Part shown: positions 48,050 to 60,645 of the stretch, one piece after another
Position numbering within the stretch: position 1 is the stretch's first letter
Layout of the letters: each line of letters opens with the position of its first letter
Source: Panax quinquefolius
Lineage: Eukaryota; Streptophyta; Magnoliopsida; Apiales; Araliaceae
Length of the DNA: 64,000 bases
Assembly: GCA_020205615.1 (NCBI GenBank)
Contig: CM035169.1
Coordinates: 17,379,546 to 17,443,545, forward strand
Reading direction: 5' to 3'
Program-made: the position numbers and the translations under genes
The notes under the pieces: generated by a model
Told to the model about the DNA's origin: nothing
What the model saw: the letters and a program-made list of their open reading frames with translations, nothing else
Database searches by the model: none

Positions 48050-48560
48050 CATATGATCTTCTACTCACTCGATCGTCGGCTACCACGTTCGCTTTTCGGG
48101 ATGGTATTGGATGGTATGATCATAATCTTTCAATAGTTCAAGCCAACGTCGTTTGTCGCGTGTTGAGTTCCTTTTGAGTGAAGAAATATTTGAGGCTTTT
48201 ATGATCCGTAAAGATCTCCACTTTCTCCCCCATACAAGTAATGCCTCCAAATTTTAAGTGCAAAGACAACAACTGCTAACTCTAGATCATGGTAGGATAA
48301 TTCCTCTCATATTCTTTGAGTTATCGCGAGGCATAAGCTATAACTTTTCCATGTTGCATGAGAACACATCCCAACCCTTTGCTCGAAGCATCACCATAGA
48401 TGACAAATCCCTCAGAGCTGGATGGTATTGTCGAGCAGTCTTTGAAATAAGTCTCTCTTGAGTTCTTGAAAACTCTTCTCACATTCTTCGCTCCAACCGA
48501 ACTTTGTATCTTTAAAGAGTCAATTGAGTTAATGGAGTAGCGATTCGAGAAAATCCTTCC
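48050..48560 (-). pseudogene. RNase H, family-B copy 2
   Basis: Minus-strand translation around 48120-48250 gives the block around [19 protein letters not shown], then WLELLKDYD, as in copy 1 at 31852-32100. It connects RT (48660 up) to the integrase zinc finger. Several frameshifts are present. Confidence 0.7.
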
Positions 48561-49480
48561 ACGAATCTCCGATAATAACCAAATTAAAAGCGAAAGCTAC
48601 GTGCTTGATCCATGATTTAGGTTGTTCCCGACTTTGAATAGCTTCAATCTTTCTTTGGGTCAACAAATATTCCATGACTTGATACTACGTGCCCAAGGAA
48701 TGCTACTTCTTCGAAGCCGAAACTCGCATTTCTTCAACTTGGCATAAAGCTTATATTCACGAAGCTTTTGAAGTGTCGACCTCAAGTGTTGCTCATGATC
48801 TTCACGGCTTTTGGAATAAATAAGGATGTCATCAATAAAGACGACCACAAAGTGATCTAAATATTCCTTGAATACTCGGTTCATCATATCCATGAAGGCG
48901 GCGGGAGCATTAGTCGATCCAAAGGACATGACTAGGAATTCATAATGCCCGTCTGGGGAGTTCTGGAAAGCCGTCTTTGGAATGTCGTGGTTCTAATCTT
49001 CAATTGGTGATATCCTAACGAAGATCAATCTTTGAAAAGAATTTGGCTCCTTGCAACCGTCAAAACGGTCATCAATACGTGGCAATGGATACCTATTTTG
49101 ATGGTGACATGATTCAACTCCAGATAATCAATACAAAGTCGCATACTCCCATCTTTCTTCTTCACGAATAGAGCAGGAGCACCCCGAGGAGAAGTACTAG
49201 GGCGAATAAAGCCAATGTCTAACAATTCCTGCGGTTGGGTCTTTAACTCCTAAGTTCAATAGGAGCCATTCGATATGGGGCTTTGGAAATGGGTTTTGTC
49301 TTAGGGTTCAAGGTCGATACAAAATTCAATTTCACGCTCTGGGGTAGGCGGGGAAGTTCTTGAGGAATACGTCGGAAATTTATTAACAATAGAAATATCG
49401 TCAAAAGCGGCGTATTTTTGTTTAAATCAGTGACATGAGCTAAGAAAGCTTGACATCCGTTTTTCAATAAACGAATAGCT
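48560..49480 (-). pseudogene. Reverse transcriptase, family-B copy 2
   Basis: Domains in order on the minus strand: [15 protein letters not shown] (49243-49467), [19 protein letters not shown] and [11 protein letters not shown] (49025-49225), [19 protein letters not shown] and the catalytic FIDDILIYS (48660-48929), then [10 protein letters not shown]. The gypsy hallmark FIDD is intact. CIDYRELN has Leu for Arg, and SFGLTNAP has Ser for Leu. The three frames are out of register, so the enzyme is not encoded whole. It is the best-kept RT in the window. Confidence 0.85.
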
Positions 49481-49689
49481 TTATGGCTTGAGATGACCGT
49501 GATTGATTTTAATGGTTTGGTCGCTTGAATTCAGTATAATAGGTTGGTTAGGAATATGAAAGCTAACAACCTTACGAAAATAATCAATTTTGCATGATAA
49601 GTAGTTAACCAATCAATCCACAGAATCACGTCAAATGCAAGTATTTTAATGAAATAAGATCGACGAGTAATGTGAGGTACTGATTTGAA

Positions 49690-49925
49690 CCAAACAAGAC
49701 TTATAAACGATGGATGTAATGAAGGTTTCTCCCAACGGAGTTTCCACGAGATAAGTCAAAGTCTAATTTCTCCGAGTCAAATTTAATCGATGAGCCATAA
49801 GTAGGAGAAATAAAAGAATGGGTAGAACCGGTATCAAATAAAGTATAGACTTCATTAGAGTTTATGATAAGCTTACCCGTGATGACCTCATTCGGGTTCC
49901 TTGCTTTTTGGGAGGTCACAACAAA
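49690..49925 (-). pseudogene. Retropepsin, family-B copy 2
   Basis: A 72-codon minus-strand frame reads GKLIINSNEVYTLFDTGSTH followed by SFIS. The DTGS active site is complete, unlike copy 1 and the LARDs. The C-terminal part shifts out of frame after KLDFDL. It would cleave Gag-Pol during particle maturation. Confidence 0.8.
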
Positions 49926-49984
49926 TGCTCTCCTTGACCTACTCTGGTTTTGAATTTTTACGGGATGGCCTTTGGTGCCTCCAT

Positions 49985-50125
49985 CCTAGCTGAATTTGTC
50001 TTGATGAACGACAAAAATCGAGCTAAGTGACCTTCTCTTCCACAATTATAACATGCTTTGGACGACATGGCGCGATTTGATGATGTGTCCTCTCCTCCGC
50101 ATTTGAAGCATATGATAGGTGGTCT
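49985..50125 (-). pseudogene. Gag zinc knuckle, family-B copy 2
   Basis: The minus strand encodes CFKCGGE and, 20 residues later, CYNCGREGHLARF, a CCHC knuckle whose last Cys is put out of frame by one extra T in a run (50019-50024). Copy 1 has the shorter run and keeps GHLARFC. This is either a real frameshift or a homopolymer error. Confidence 0.75.
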
Positions 50126-50329
50126 TTCTCCTTCCTTAACAACGGGTCTTTGGTCTTTGATGTCTTTCCATCATTGTTGAATCTCTTTTTCTTGAAATGT
50201 CCATTCTTATTGTTTTGGCCACGATTACCACCAAAGTGGTTACCATATCGGCATGTTGATTCCCTCCACGCTTTGTCATCACCGCTTGATGACTACTCTC
50301 ATTTGGTATTATAATTTTGTCAATTTGCT

Positions 50330-51110
50330 TCTCTTTTTAACAGTTGCATTGACTCGTTATCGCGCTCCACTAATGAGCCCTATTTACAACATTTGAATAC
50401 AAACACGGTTTATGAGAAATAAGATGTTGACGTATCTCTCGCTTTGAACCTCTTAAAAACATTCGGCGCCATTCTCTCTTCATTATCCACCAAGTGGGAC
50501 CTTAAAGGCAAAGGATAACTCCGCAAATTTTGCCTCGTATTGCGACACGGTCGTATTGTTTTGTTCCAACTTGATAAACTCCACCTCCTTACATGTGGCG
50601 AATACTTTCGGAAAGTATTTGTCGTTGAATAGTCTTGGAACTTCTCCCAAGATATCTTGAGTCTGGCGTTGAGTACGTTTCTGGATTCCACCGATGTCTG
50701 CCTCTCCATGCAACATAAAGGCGTGAAGGAACCTTTTGCTCCTCGGAGCATCCCAAGACATCAAATATCTTGGTGATCTGCTTTATCCATGCTTCGCCTT
50801 AAGTGGTTTTGGCTCTCCCTTAAACTCCGGTGGTCCCAGCTCCTTGAATTGTTTAGCGGTGACCGCTGAGAGTTTTCCGTGTTTCCACCTACGTTTTGGA
50901 CAGAGTCGCTCTCTGCTTTCATTTGTTGCATGAATTGCATAAAGCCTCAAACAATTGATCATTCATCATTTGGTCGGTGTTGTTGTTTGCATGAGGATTG
51001 TCGCCTTCACGATGCACATTATCCGATTATTGATATGTGGTGAATCAACGATCTCACGTGCTCCATTGCTATTCTCAACATTCTCGGATGTCATTTTCGA
51101 TCACTTGCCA
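50330..51110 (-). pseudogene. Gag capsid region, family-B copy 2
   Basis: Minus frame 50483-50764 contains RLFNDKYFPKVFATCKEVEF, then LEQNNTTVSQYEAKFAELS, the Retrotrans_gag core (YFP...K..EF..L.Q....V..Y...F..L). Upstream frame pieces (50740-51000) carry the AWIKQITKIFDVL-type start also seen in copy 1. The start codon region near 51100 is not clear. Confidence 0.75.
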
Positions 51111-51269
51111 CAAAAAAAAAGGTTAATTGACGTATAACATATTATCCTATATTCTCGACCAACCAATAAAATACCACATAAACTTAGGTAGGTCATACTA
51201 GCGAAGGTATTCCCCGTCTCTCCCCTCCTCCTAGTACTATTCTCACATCTTAGCCGGATCATATCCTAA

Positions 51270-51281
51270 GCTTTGATACCA
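51270..51281 (-). other. Primer binding site, family-B copy 2
   Basis: The minus strand reads TGGTATCAAAGC, the closest match in the window to the initiator Met tRNA complement TGGTATCAGAGC. Confidence 0.8.
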
Positions 51282-51284
51282 ACC

Positions 51285-53882
51285 GGCGCCCCAAAATTAG
51301 GTATACATCACCCATCTTGGTCAGTCGATATACATGGTATAAAATTAAATACAACTTATTGATATAACTGTAGGTACAATACGACGACATAAGCTGAGTT
51401 TGAATACAAATATTATCTACTAGAGATCATACAAACTCAAAAGGAGTCCTCATTATGATTATTATCACACTATTTCACGCAGAATAGTGAGGACTACTAA
51501 TGCTATCCTCTGGACCATTACTCTGCTTCCCAGACTCGTCCCGGCTATATTCTCATTTCTGAAGAGAACAATGAAAGAAAAGAAAGGGTGAGCTCAACTA
51601 GCTCGATGAAATATTATGACTAAGATAATGCGAATAAATTATCATTAGCCTTGAATGATGTTAAAACCGATAAAATATAATGAACATCAAGTTTAACTGC
51701 GGTGGAACAAACAATCCATTAAAAGAGTCAAGTAGAAAATAAAATCTACTATCTTTTATGATTTAAAAGGTTTTTCATCACTTTTATCGTTTGACTCGAC
51801 TTTAATAAATATTCCACATCATCGAATCACCCCCCACTTTTACTGACGATGATATTCTTTAGTATCGCGACCACAATTATTCATGCACTACGGGCCAAGA
51901 ATATTTGTGTATTCATTAATATGGTCATGATCATGCCAACAATCATCCATCAATGCACTACTACTGACCCAATGAGGACTTTTATCCATCATTTGTAACA
52001 TTACGATTATGATTACACCGAATAGTCTCTCGGTCATAATCATACCAAGTCCATCTATGCACTACTGAGCCACGATGACTTTCAACAAATATAAACATGA
52101 GGATGATGACAATGATATAAGAATTCAATAAAACAAGTTCAAGAATTAATTTATCTAGGAACCAATAACATCCAAATTGTCAACATGATCTTTGCTTTGT
52201 AGAGTAAAATTCAAGAATGCTCGAGAAGAATATTTCCATGAAAGGATCTTTGGATGAAGCCTTGAATATCGAGGATATTCCACTAATTTCATGGAGTATA
52301 GAAGTCAAAGTTTTAACCAACCGGGTATAATAAAGAATGGAATAACAAAAGAAATCACCATGCATGCGATAGATCCACACAGGCGGGTTATTCCAATGAG
52401 AATAATAAATAACGGAACCGGTCCGTGTAAAAACGCATGACATGTGATATTCAATGAATAATAAAGAATGGAACCAGTCCGCGTAAAACGCCTGATGAGG
52501 ATATTCAACGAATAATAAAGAATGAAATCGGTCCGTCAGTAAACGCATGCATGTGATATTCCAACGAATAATAATAAAGAATGGAACCGTGTCCGGCGTA
52601 AAACACACGACATGTGATGTTCCAACGAAATAATAATAAAGAAGCGGAACCAGTCCGGTGTAAAACACACGACAGGATGTTCCAAAGAGAATAATAGAAG
52701 AATGTCACCAAGTATAGGGTAAACCACGTATACAAGTTATTCCAATGAATAATAAGCAATGGAATAACAACAGATTCTCTTCATGAATAAGAAAGAATAA
52801 CACCCCTTACTTTTGGTAGAGATCAGATTGAATCTGCGGTAGTGTAGTAACAAAATACTCTTCTTCTTTCTCTCTTATTCTCTATACTTTCTCTCTCTAT
52901 AGCTTGAATGAATTCGTGAAAAATAATGAAGCACTAGGCCTCTATTTATAGAAGATTTCTAGCTTAGCTTTTGCCATGTGAAAAGGCAAGAGTGGCTTGA
53001 TTTGTGTGATGTGAAAAGAAAAGTGGTTTGGCGCTTTGTAATGTGAAACGACAAGTGGTTCGGCGCTTTGTAATGTGAAATGACAAGTGGTTCGGCGCTT
53101 GTAATGTGAAACGACAAGTGGTTCGACGCTTGTAAAAGGTAATTACTATCGACGAAGGTAATTACTATTCACAAAGGTAATTACTATTGACGAAGAAACT
53201 TTTAGATGATGACATATATTTTCCATAAAATAATCAAACTTACCACAAACGTCTATATAATGTACTCTTTATATACATCAAGGATTAAATAAATATTACC
53301 ACAAATTATTTTATTTTAATCAACACATATTTAATCTTTCAACAATTATTAATCATTTATAACTTGTCGTCTCAATTATTGATTTAATACTATAACATAT
53401 TATCTGATGATAATCTTTGTGTGATAATAATTGAATCAATAATATAAGAGATATGATCAAACGAATTCTTGTAGTAATAATTGAGCATAGGTTGAGTGAC
53501 TTCTCACGTAAGCATCAATAATCAATATCGTGTGCTACTTATACAACTACGGCGTATTCATCATCCTCCTTTTACTACCGGGTAGTTCAACGCTTTTAAC
53601 GTGAACACCTCTGCCATATTTTTATAGAAAGATAATTTTGTCGCTTTCTAACTACGACAATACTTCCGCCAGGGGTCCACTTAATGATTGAGTCGTCGTC
53701 ATGAATATTCCCTAACAAAAAAATATTTCCAGACCAAATGAATATTTTATAACAACTTGCTTACTTTGCAAAATTTATAAATATTACCTACAACTATAAC
53801 ATTATATCAAATTTATTCCATAATATTCAAAAATAATATTTATAGAAAATTCATCTTTATTTATAAAAGTTGGGGTCTTACA
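51285..53882 (-). repeat. 5' LTR of family-B copy 2
   Basis: A 2.6-kb LTR ending GGGGTCTTACA at 53882. It carries R-U5 repeats (52385-52700), a TATA box (52943-52950) and U3 arrays (52980-53190) with fewer 20-bp units than its relatives. It joins the right piece of the split family-C LTR at 53883. Confidence 0.85.
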
Positions 53883-54482
53883 TATTTTTGCCAATGATGT
53901 TATCCAATAATATTATTCGGATAATATGAATTATTGCTCTCGATAATGGAAAATCTGTGTAATGACAATTTATTGAAACAACAAGTAATATAAAATATCA
54001 ATGCAAAGATTATTGAATCAATAAAATAAAATCTTTGAATAGTAATTCTTGTAACAATTATTTAGTAGTGTCTTACTCACGTAAGAATCAATAATTGGTG
54101 CAATACTGGTGTCTTCTTGTTAACGACGCGTTATTAGTGTGTTTTAACCACCGAATTATTCCAACAAGATTAATCTTGGAATAACTACGCCATTATTTAT
54201 AAACAACTTATATTTGTCGTTTCTTCATCCAATCTCTTTCCGTTATGGGGCCCACAAAAGGCTACAGCAGTAATTGCGAATATTCCCCAACCAGTCATTT
54301 AATATTCCACGACCAAACGAATATTCCCAAAGCGATAATGAATATTTTATAACCACTTGCTTATTCGAAATATTTGCGTATTTTACCCATAACTATCCAC
54401 ATTAATCAAATCAACCCTTACTATTTCAAAATAATAAATAGAGGAAAATAAATTTCATTTATTAATAATTTGGGGTCTTACA
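53883..54482 (-). repeat. Family-C LTR, right piece
   Basis: It is collinear in reverse complement with about 8093-8485 and continues to the terminus TTTGGGGTCTTACA at 54482. GATGT follows, matching the duplication before 26412. Confidence 0.8.
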
Positions 54483-54487
54483 GATGT
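54483..54487. repeat. Target site duplication of family-C element (right), GATGT
   Basis: Identical to 26407-26411. The pre-insertion locus would read ...GATAATG GATGT CCACTGTTG... Confidence 0.85.
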
Positions 54488-55556
54488 CCACTGTTGTTAC
54501 AAAATAGTTGTAGTTTTTCGATTTTGGAAAATAGTTGTGACTGTTATTATTTTGAATTTGAATTTATTTTTGTTGTTAGGTCCCAAATCTTTGAATTTGA
54601 ATTTGAATTATTAATTATAGCAGTTATTTTCCTTGATTTTAGGTTTCCTTATTAATGTGAATTGTACTATTTTTGTAACATTTACACTTCTTTTGTAATT
54701 ATTTGGTTGATGCACTATTCTTGTAATTACTTTCTTTTTGTTGTATACTTTCTTTTTCTTTTTGTATAATTCATAATAATCAAGTACATCATCACTCAAT
54801 TCTCACTGAAAAAAATAAAAATAAACTCACAAATAAAACTCATATAAAGAAGAAATAAAATTTCCATAACGGAAGAAGTAGTTTATTTTAGATGTATATT
54901 AATTTGGGAATTTGCTTGATAGTGGAGGTTTATTTATACTTCAATACAGCTTAAATTATTCATTAAAGTATTCAAAGTTGTTTTAAATTAATATTTTGTC
55001 TGTTCTCAAAATGTAATTATATAAAAATCTCATTATATTTATATAAAGATAGTTATTATTTTCGTAATAATTTTTAGATTATTGTATAAGCGCCTCACAC
55101 ACTTGCTATTTATGTTATGCGAGTGCTTGTAAAATATGAAAAAACACTTGTATATATATTTATGTCAATTAAAGGAAAAAAAATGTATTGTTATTAAACG
55201 TTTAGTCTAAAAATAATAAGTTGATAGTTTACTTAGTAGTGACATGATACTTAAATTATGATACAAATTTAAAGATAATACATTTTATATTATGCTTAAA
55301 AAAGTAATTTTTTGTGCAACAAGTTTTATATACAAATGAGATTATTTTGAGCCTTGCTATACATAACTAAAATTTACGTATGTAATATACATGAGATAAG
55401 AAAGTCTCTAGACACAGTTATTTTATATTATTTTTTGGACTTGCAGATTATTCCAATAAGATTGGTATGACATATATACTATTTTTCATTATTATATTTA
55501 TTTGTATGATATGTATATTATTTTCATTATTATATTTTTTTGGAGAGAGAGGATAG
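54488..55556. other. AT-rich spacer
   Basis: No gene, RNA or mobile-element end is supported in about 1.1 kb. A TTTGAATTTGAATT motif occurs at 54552 and 54590, and pyrimidine-rich CTTTCTTTTT tracts at 54728-54765. The pentamer GATAG at 55552-55556 directly precedes the copia LTR and may be its target duplication. Confidence 0.5.
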
Positions 55557-55841
55557 TGTTATAAAGTCGAGCAAATCACTAAATCATAAAATGATGTTAA
55601 TGTTATAAAACTTTAGCAAAAGTGTATAAAGATACTTTTTATAATTCTTTGCGTAAATTTAGAGAATAAGTAAGAAAAGAGAGAAAAATTCTTAGGCGAA
55701 TTCTAAATATTCATTCAATGAGATGCCTTTATATAGGCAAGGTAGGAGTCGAGGAAGGAAGGAGAATTCGGAGAGGAAGAGTAGAGGAGAAGGAAGAGTA
55801 CACACGGTTTACGTTCCTCGAGAGGAATCTTGTATATAACA
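55557..55841 (-). repeat. 3' LTR of Copia-2
   Basis: The LTR starts TGTTATATAC (55841) and ends TTATAACA (55557) on the minus strand, with inverted ends TGTTATA/TATAACA. A TATA box (TATATAAAGG) is at 55726-55735. A degenerate polypurine tract (AGGGAATCGAGAAG) precedes it at 55842-55856. Confidence 0.8.
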
Positions 55842-56099
55842 CTTCTCGATTCCCTACGATAAAGATTATGTCTCATTAAAAATCTTGTTAAAAAAATTCA
55901 ATTAGGAAAAACATAACGAAGGAAAAAAGAGTACATATCTTTTACATAAATATCTTAATTGATACCTTTCGTTAAAACCTTTGTCGAAAAAACCCATTGG
56001 GATAAAAATCGTGACTAAGAAAAAAGAGTGCGATCTTCTCCTCAAAAGGAATTCATTACTCCTTGATGAAATGTTGTCATAAGTCTTTGATCAACACAT

Positions 56100-56760
56100 T
56101 CCGATCCTTTTCAAGTTTTCAAAGCGTTGCATTTGGTAGCGACTTTTGTGAATAAGTCGGCTAGATTATCACATGATCGAATTTGATGCACATCTATATC
56201 ACCCTTCTTTTTCACATTTCGTGTGTAAAGAAGAATTTAGGTGAAATGTGCTTTGTTCTATCTCCTTGATGTACCCTCCTCTAAGTTGAGCAATAAATGC
56301 GGCGTTATCCTCATCTGAAATTGTAGGAATGTCTTTGATTGATGGTAATCCACACTGACTTTTGAATATCTTTGAATAATTGATCTCAACCAAACACACT
56401 CTCTGCTTGCTTCATGTAGAAGCGAGAATCTCCGAGTGATTTAAAGATGTAGCCAATCATGGTTTTGCGTTGTGGATTTTCGAGGATATAGCCGTGTCAA
56501 TATGTAAATACATAACCTGTTTGTGATCTTCCATTGTGTGGATCTGATAAATATCCTGCATCGGCATATCCAACCAATCGCGACGTTGAATCTCTTGGAT
56601 AAAATAGCCCAAAATCTATACTTCCACGGAGGTATCTCAAAATGTGTTTGATCCCATCCCAATGTCTCTTAGTAGGAGAAGAACTGTATCTTGCTAACAT
56701 GTTGACAGCAAAAATAATATCGGTCGCGTGTGCACATTTGCAAGATACATTAGAGCACTA
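56100..56760 (-). pseudogene. RNase H domain of Copia-2 Pol
   Basis: The minus frame 56497-56700 reads SSPTKRHWDGIKHILRYLRG, then LVGYADAGYLSDPHNGRSQT and GYVFTY, the hallmark copia RNase H start (YADAG/DPH). Frame 56199-56399 has CGLPSIKDIPT and EDNAAFIAQL, then downstream IRSCDNLADLFTK near 56130-56175. Frameshifts lie between them. Confidence 0.85.
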
Positions 56761-56779
56761 TTGCACTTAGGTATGGAAC

Positions 56780-57864
56780 TTGAGTCCAAGAACTTCTTCC
56801 CCACTTTACAGAGGCGAAATGGATCTTTATCAACCTCTAAAGATCGAACAACCATCGGGGTAGTCAAAGGATGAGCTTTATCCATATGAAAACGATGAGA
56901 ATCTTTTCAAAGATATGTGGATTGATGAACAAAATTCCGGATGCTAAATGCTCCACTTGTATTCCCAAATGCAATTTTGTCTTTCCAAGATCTTTCATTT
57001 CAAATTCATCTTTTAAATAAGTAGCAGTTCTTGTGAGTTCTTGAGGAGTACCTACAAGATTCAAATCATCCATATACAAAGAATAATGAAAAATCCACTT
57101 TGTGATTTCTTAATAAAACACATGGACATACTTGATCATTTATATATCCATCTTTTATTAAATAATCACTAAAATCGATTATACCACATCTGACCGACCG
57201 CTGCTTCAACCCATACAATGAAGCGTTGTAACTTGATTGAATATATGTGACGTGGCCTTTGTGATTCAGCCATTTTCAATCATTCAGGGATTCTCATGTA
57301 AATCTCACTGTCAAGTGAGCCATATAGGTATGCTGTTACAACATCCATCAGACGTGTTTCTAAACCTTTTATGGTTGCCATACCTATCAGAAAATGAAAA
57401 GTAACTCCATCCATTACCGGAGAGTATGTATCCTGATAATCAATACCAGGTTTTTGTGAAAACCCTTGAGCTACAAGTCGGGCTTTGTATCTCACAATTT
57501 TATTTTTCTCATTTCGCTTTCGTACAAATATCCATTTATTTCCAACCGGGATTACACCCAGCGGTGTTTGGACTATTGGTCCAAATACTTCTCTTTTCAA
57601 TAGAGATTGTAGCTCAGTTTGAATAACATCTTTCCATTTTGGCCAATCTTTTCTTTTCTGATATTCTTCCACGTTTTGTGGTTCAGGATCCGTGTCAGGA
57701 ATCAAAGTAATATCTGATGCTATAGAGGAAGCAAATATGTCATCAATCATGACTTTGCTTCGATCCCATATTTTCTCCTCATGTACATAATTTATTGAGA
57801 TCTCTTGGTGTTCATCTCTTATCCCTTCATTGAGATTTTGAACATCTTCTGGGGCTATTCCCAC
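56780..57864 (-). pseudogene. Reverse transcriptase of Copia-2 Pol
   Basis: The 194-codon frame 57280-57864 contains EEYQKRKDWPKWKDVIQTEL, VFGPIVQTPLGVIPVGNKWI and KARLVAQGFSQKPGIDYQDT, the N-terminal half of copia RT. The catalytic box appears as YMDDLNLVG (YVDD type) with FEMKDLGKTKLHLGIQ in 56864-57079. About 200 bp between them is shifted out of frame. LTTPMVVRSLEVDKDPF follows at 56694-56885. Confidence 0.85.
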
Positions 57865-58666
57865 TCTTGGAATAAGTGCTACTTACGGGCGGGTATTCAT
57901 ACGGGATTTCCTTATTTGCTTTTGATTTTAGGTGGTACAATGTCTTTTACATTAATCGATCTTCCACGCTTAGCGTGGTTTAGATTCTTCTATTACCTTA
58001 TTAAATCGATTCTCCGAATTAATTTTTCAATAGGTATTTACATCCTCTTTGGAGTATTCACTACAGGTGTATGTGACTTTATCACTTTTCTAGCATCATT
58101 AAATGCATCGGCATTTGATTTACAATATTTTGTAAATGAATAATTCTTTGAACTTCAATTTCACATTGTCTGTCACGAGGATCAAGTGAATTTAAATCGA
58201 TGCATTCCATGATATTTCGAGAGGGTTTTTATTTAAAACTTTCCCTCTAATGGTGGAAATACAAATTCATCAAAATGACAATCTTAAGCAATGTGCGGTA
58301 AAACATCTCCAAAGAAAGGTTCAAGATATCGATAATAGAAGGAGAATCAATACCAACATATATACCTATTCTTCGTTTGGGCTCCCGTTTTAGTTCTTTG
58401 TGGAGGTGCAATTGGAACATATCTTGCATCCTCCCCAAAACTCGAAAGTGTGATATGTTGGGTGTCCGTCCAAGAACTAATGAGGAGAAAATTTATGAAG
58501 AGCCGTTGGTCTTACTTTCGAATGATGGTTTGCGGCATTGAAGAATTACATGACCCCAAACCGGGTAGGTAAGTTAGCCCTTAACATTAATGGTCGTGCA
58601 ATTAGTTGAAGTCTTTTTATTAAAGATTCAAATTAAACCATTTTAATATATGAATATGAGAGCAGA
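57865..58666 (-). pseudogene. Integrase C-terminal half and linker of Copia-2
   Basis: On the minus strand, in order: LIKRLQLIARPL-type sequence next to the break at 58666, a PTALHKFSPH piece, then the frame 58247-58438 with RRIGIYVGIDSPSIIDIL, and the linker VIKSHTPVVNTPKRI and GRSINVKDIVPPK (57930-58130). These match the copia integrase tail and the RGRPIGSKD linker in order. Stops are frequent. The open plus-strand frame over 57805-58143 is a shadow of this. Confidence 0.8.
58662..58666. repeat. Candidate target site duplication of LARD-A3, GCAGA
   Basis: The five bases before the LTR terminus TGTGAGACCCC. The other end of A3 is outside the window, so this cannot be confirmed here. Confidence 0.4.
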
Positions 58667-59339
58667 TGTGAGACCCCATATTTTATCAATAAAGATTTAA
58701 ATTTTATCGAAATAATTTTTAATATTATGGTGTGAATTTGAGATAATATTATAGTTGTGGGTAGTATTTATAAATTTTGCAAAGTATGCAAGTTGTTATA
58801 AAATATTAGTTTAGTTTGGGGAATATTCTTTTTGTTAAGGAATATTAAATGCATGACTCTCAATCATTGGTGGACCCCTATAATGAAATTATTGTCGGAT
58901 TGAAAAAACGACAAAAATATTTTATAAAAATAACGGCGGAGGTGTTACCGTTAAAAGCTGTTGAACTACCCGGTTGGTAAAAAATACGATGTCTGGCGTG
59001 GTTGCGTAGTATAGTAGCACCAAAGATATTGATTATTGATCTTTACGTGAAAGTCACTCATTTATGCTCAATTATTACTACGATAATTAACGCATCATAT
59101 CTCTTATATTATTGATTCAATTATTGTCACAAAGATTATCATCAGTATAATATGTTATATTATTAATTGAGACGACGAAGTTATAAATGATTAATAATTG
59201 TTGAAAGATTAAAAATGTGTTGATTAAAAATAAAATAATTTGTGGTAATATTTATTCAATCTTAATGTATATAAAAGTCATTATGAGGGCGTTTGTGGTA
59301 AGTTTGATTATTTTATGGGGCCCATATGTCATTATATAA

Positions 59340-59720
59340 AAGTCTCTTCGTCGATAGTATTTACCTTCGTTAATAGTATTTACCTTTAAATCGATAGTAT
59401 TTACCTTTGTCAATAAGTAGTAATTACCTTCGTCGATAGTAATTACCTTTGTGAATAGTAATTACCTTCGTCGATAGTATTTACCTTCGTCGATAGTAAT
59501 TACCTTCGGCGATAGTAATTACCCTTGTGAATAGTAATTACCTTCGTCGATAGTAATTACCTTTACCAGACGTCAAACCACTTGCCGCTTTCACATTCTG
59601 GTGTCGAACCACTTGTAGTTTCACATTCTGATGTCCGAACCACTTGTCGTTTCACATTCTGAGCGTCGAAACCACTTTTCTTTTCACATCACCGGTCGTC
59701 AAGCCATTTGCCTTTTCACG
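59340..59720 (+). repeat. U3 double minisatellite of LARD-A3 LTR
   Basis: About eleven copies of a 20-bp unit (TAATTACCTTCGTCGATAG and variants, 59340-59570), then five copies of a 33-34-bp unit (CGAACCACTTGTCGTTTCAC type, 59575-59720). This is the largest such array in the window. It ends about 30 bp before the TATA box. Confidence 0.8.
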
Positions 59721-59746
59721 TGGCGGGTGCTTAGCTAGAAATCTTC

Positions 59747-59754
59747 TATAAATA
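59747..59754 (+). promoter_or_regulatory. TATA box of LARD-A3 LTR
   Basis: TATAAATA within CTTCTATAAATAGAGGCC, directly downstream of the U3 arrays. A start near 59780 is expected from the spacing. Confidence 0.75.
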
Positions 59755-60645
59755 GAGGCCTAGTGCTTCATTATTTTCACGAATTCACTAAAACTCTAGA
59801 GAGAGAAACTATAGAGAGAAAGAAGAAAGTATACTACTTCACCTTGCCAATATTCGGTTCTTCTAAGGTAGGGATTATTATTTGTTGTACCGTAAGGGGT
59901 GTTATTCTTTCTTATTCATGAAGAAGGCATTTGTTATTCCATTGCTTATTATTACATTGGAATAACTTTGTATCGTGGTTTACCCTATACTTGGTGACAT
60001 TCTTCTATTATTACATTGGAACATCACATGCATGTGTTTACACCCGGACTGGTTTAAATCTTTATTATTATTACATTTGGAACATCACATACGTGTGTTT
60101 TACACCCACTGGTTCCGTCTTTATTATTACATTGGAACATCCTGTCCTATGTGTTTTACACTTGGACTGGTTCCGTCTTTATCATTACTGTTGGAATATC
60201 CTATATATGTGTTTTTTACACTGATCTAGTTCCATCTTTATTATTACTGTTGGAACATCCCGCCGGTGTAATTTCACTTGACACCGGTTCCGTTATTATT
60301 ATTACATTGGAATAACTTTTTTACATGCAATCTAGCATGTGCGTGGTGATTTCTTTTGTTATTCCATTCTTTATTATACCCGGTTGGTTAAAACTTTGAC
60401 TTCTATACTCCATGAAATTAGTAGAATATCCTTGATATTTGCGTTTCATCGATATCTTTTCATGGAAATATTCTTCCGATCATTCTTGAATTTTACTCTA
60501 CAAAACGAGTATCATTTTGACAATTTGGGCGTTAATAATTCTGGATAAAATAATTCTTGAACTTGTTTTATTGAATTATTATGTCATTGTCATCATCCTC
60601 ATGTTATATTATGTTATCTTGACTTACGTGTATAGATGAACTTAG

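Larger units (their letters stand above)
55557..58666 (-). mobile_element. Copia-2: Ale-like Ty1/copia remnant, 5' part missing
   Basis: On the minus strand: integrase C-terminal half, linker, RT, RNase H, polypurine tract and a 285-bp 3' LTR (55557-55841). The integrase is interrupted at 58666/58667 by the LTR of LARD-A3, and the rest would lie beyond the window. The short LTR with TGTTATA...TATAACA ends, and the style of the pol sequence, fit the Ale/Retrofit group. The frame is broken in several places. Confidence 0.85.

Noticed and set aside
53883..54482. Separate LTR insertion next to family-B copy 2
   Set aside because: It lacks its own left end, and its GATGT flank pairs with that of 26412, so it is the other half of the split family-C LTR.
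57805..58143. 112-codon plus-strand frame that looks like a membrane protein
   Set aside because: It is the antisense shadow of the Copia-2 integrase-RT linker and RT start, whose minus-strand translation matches copia in order.
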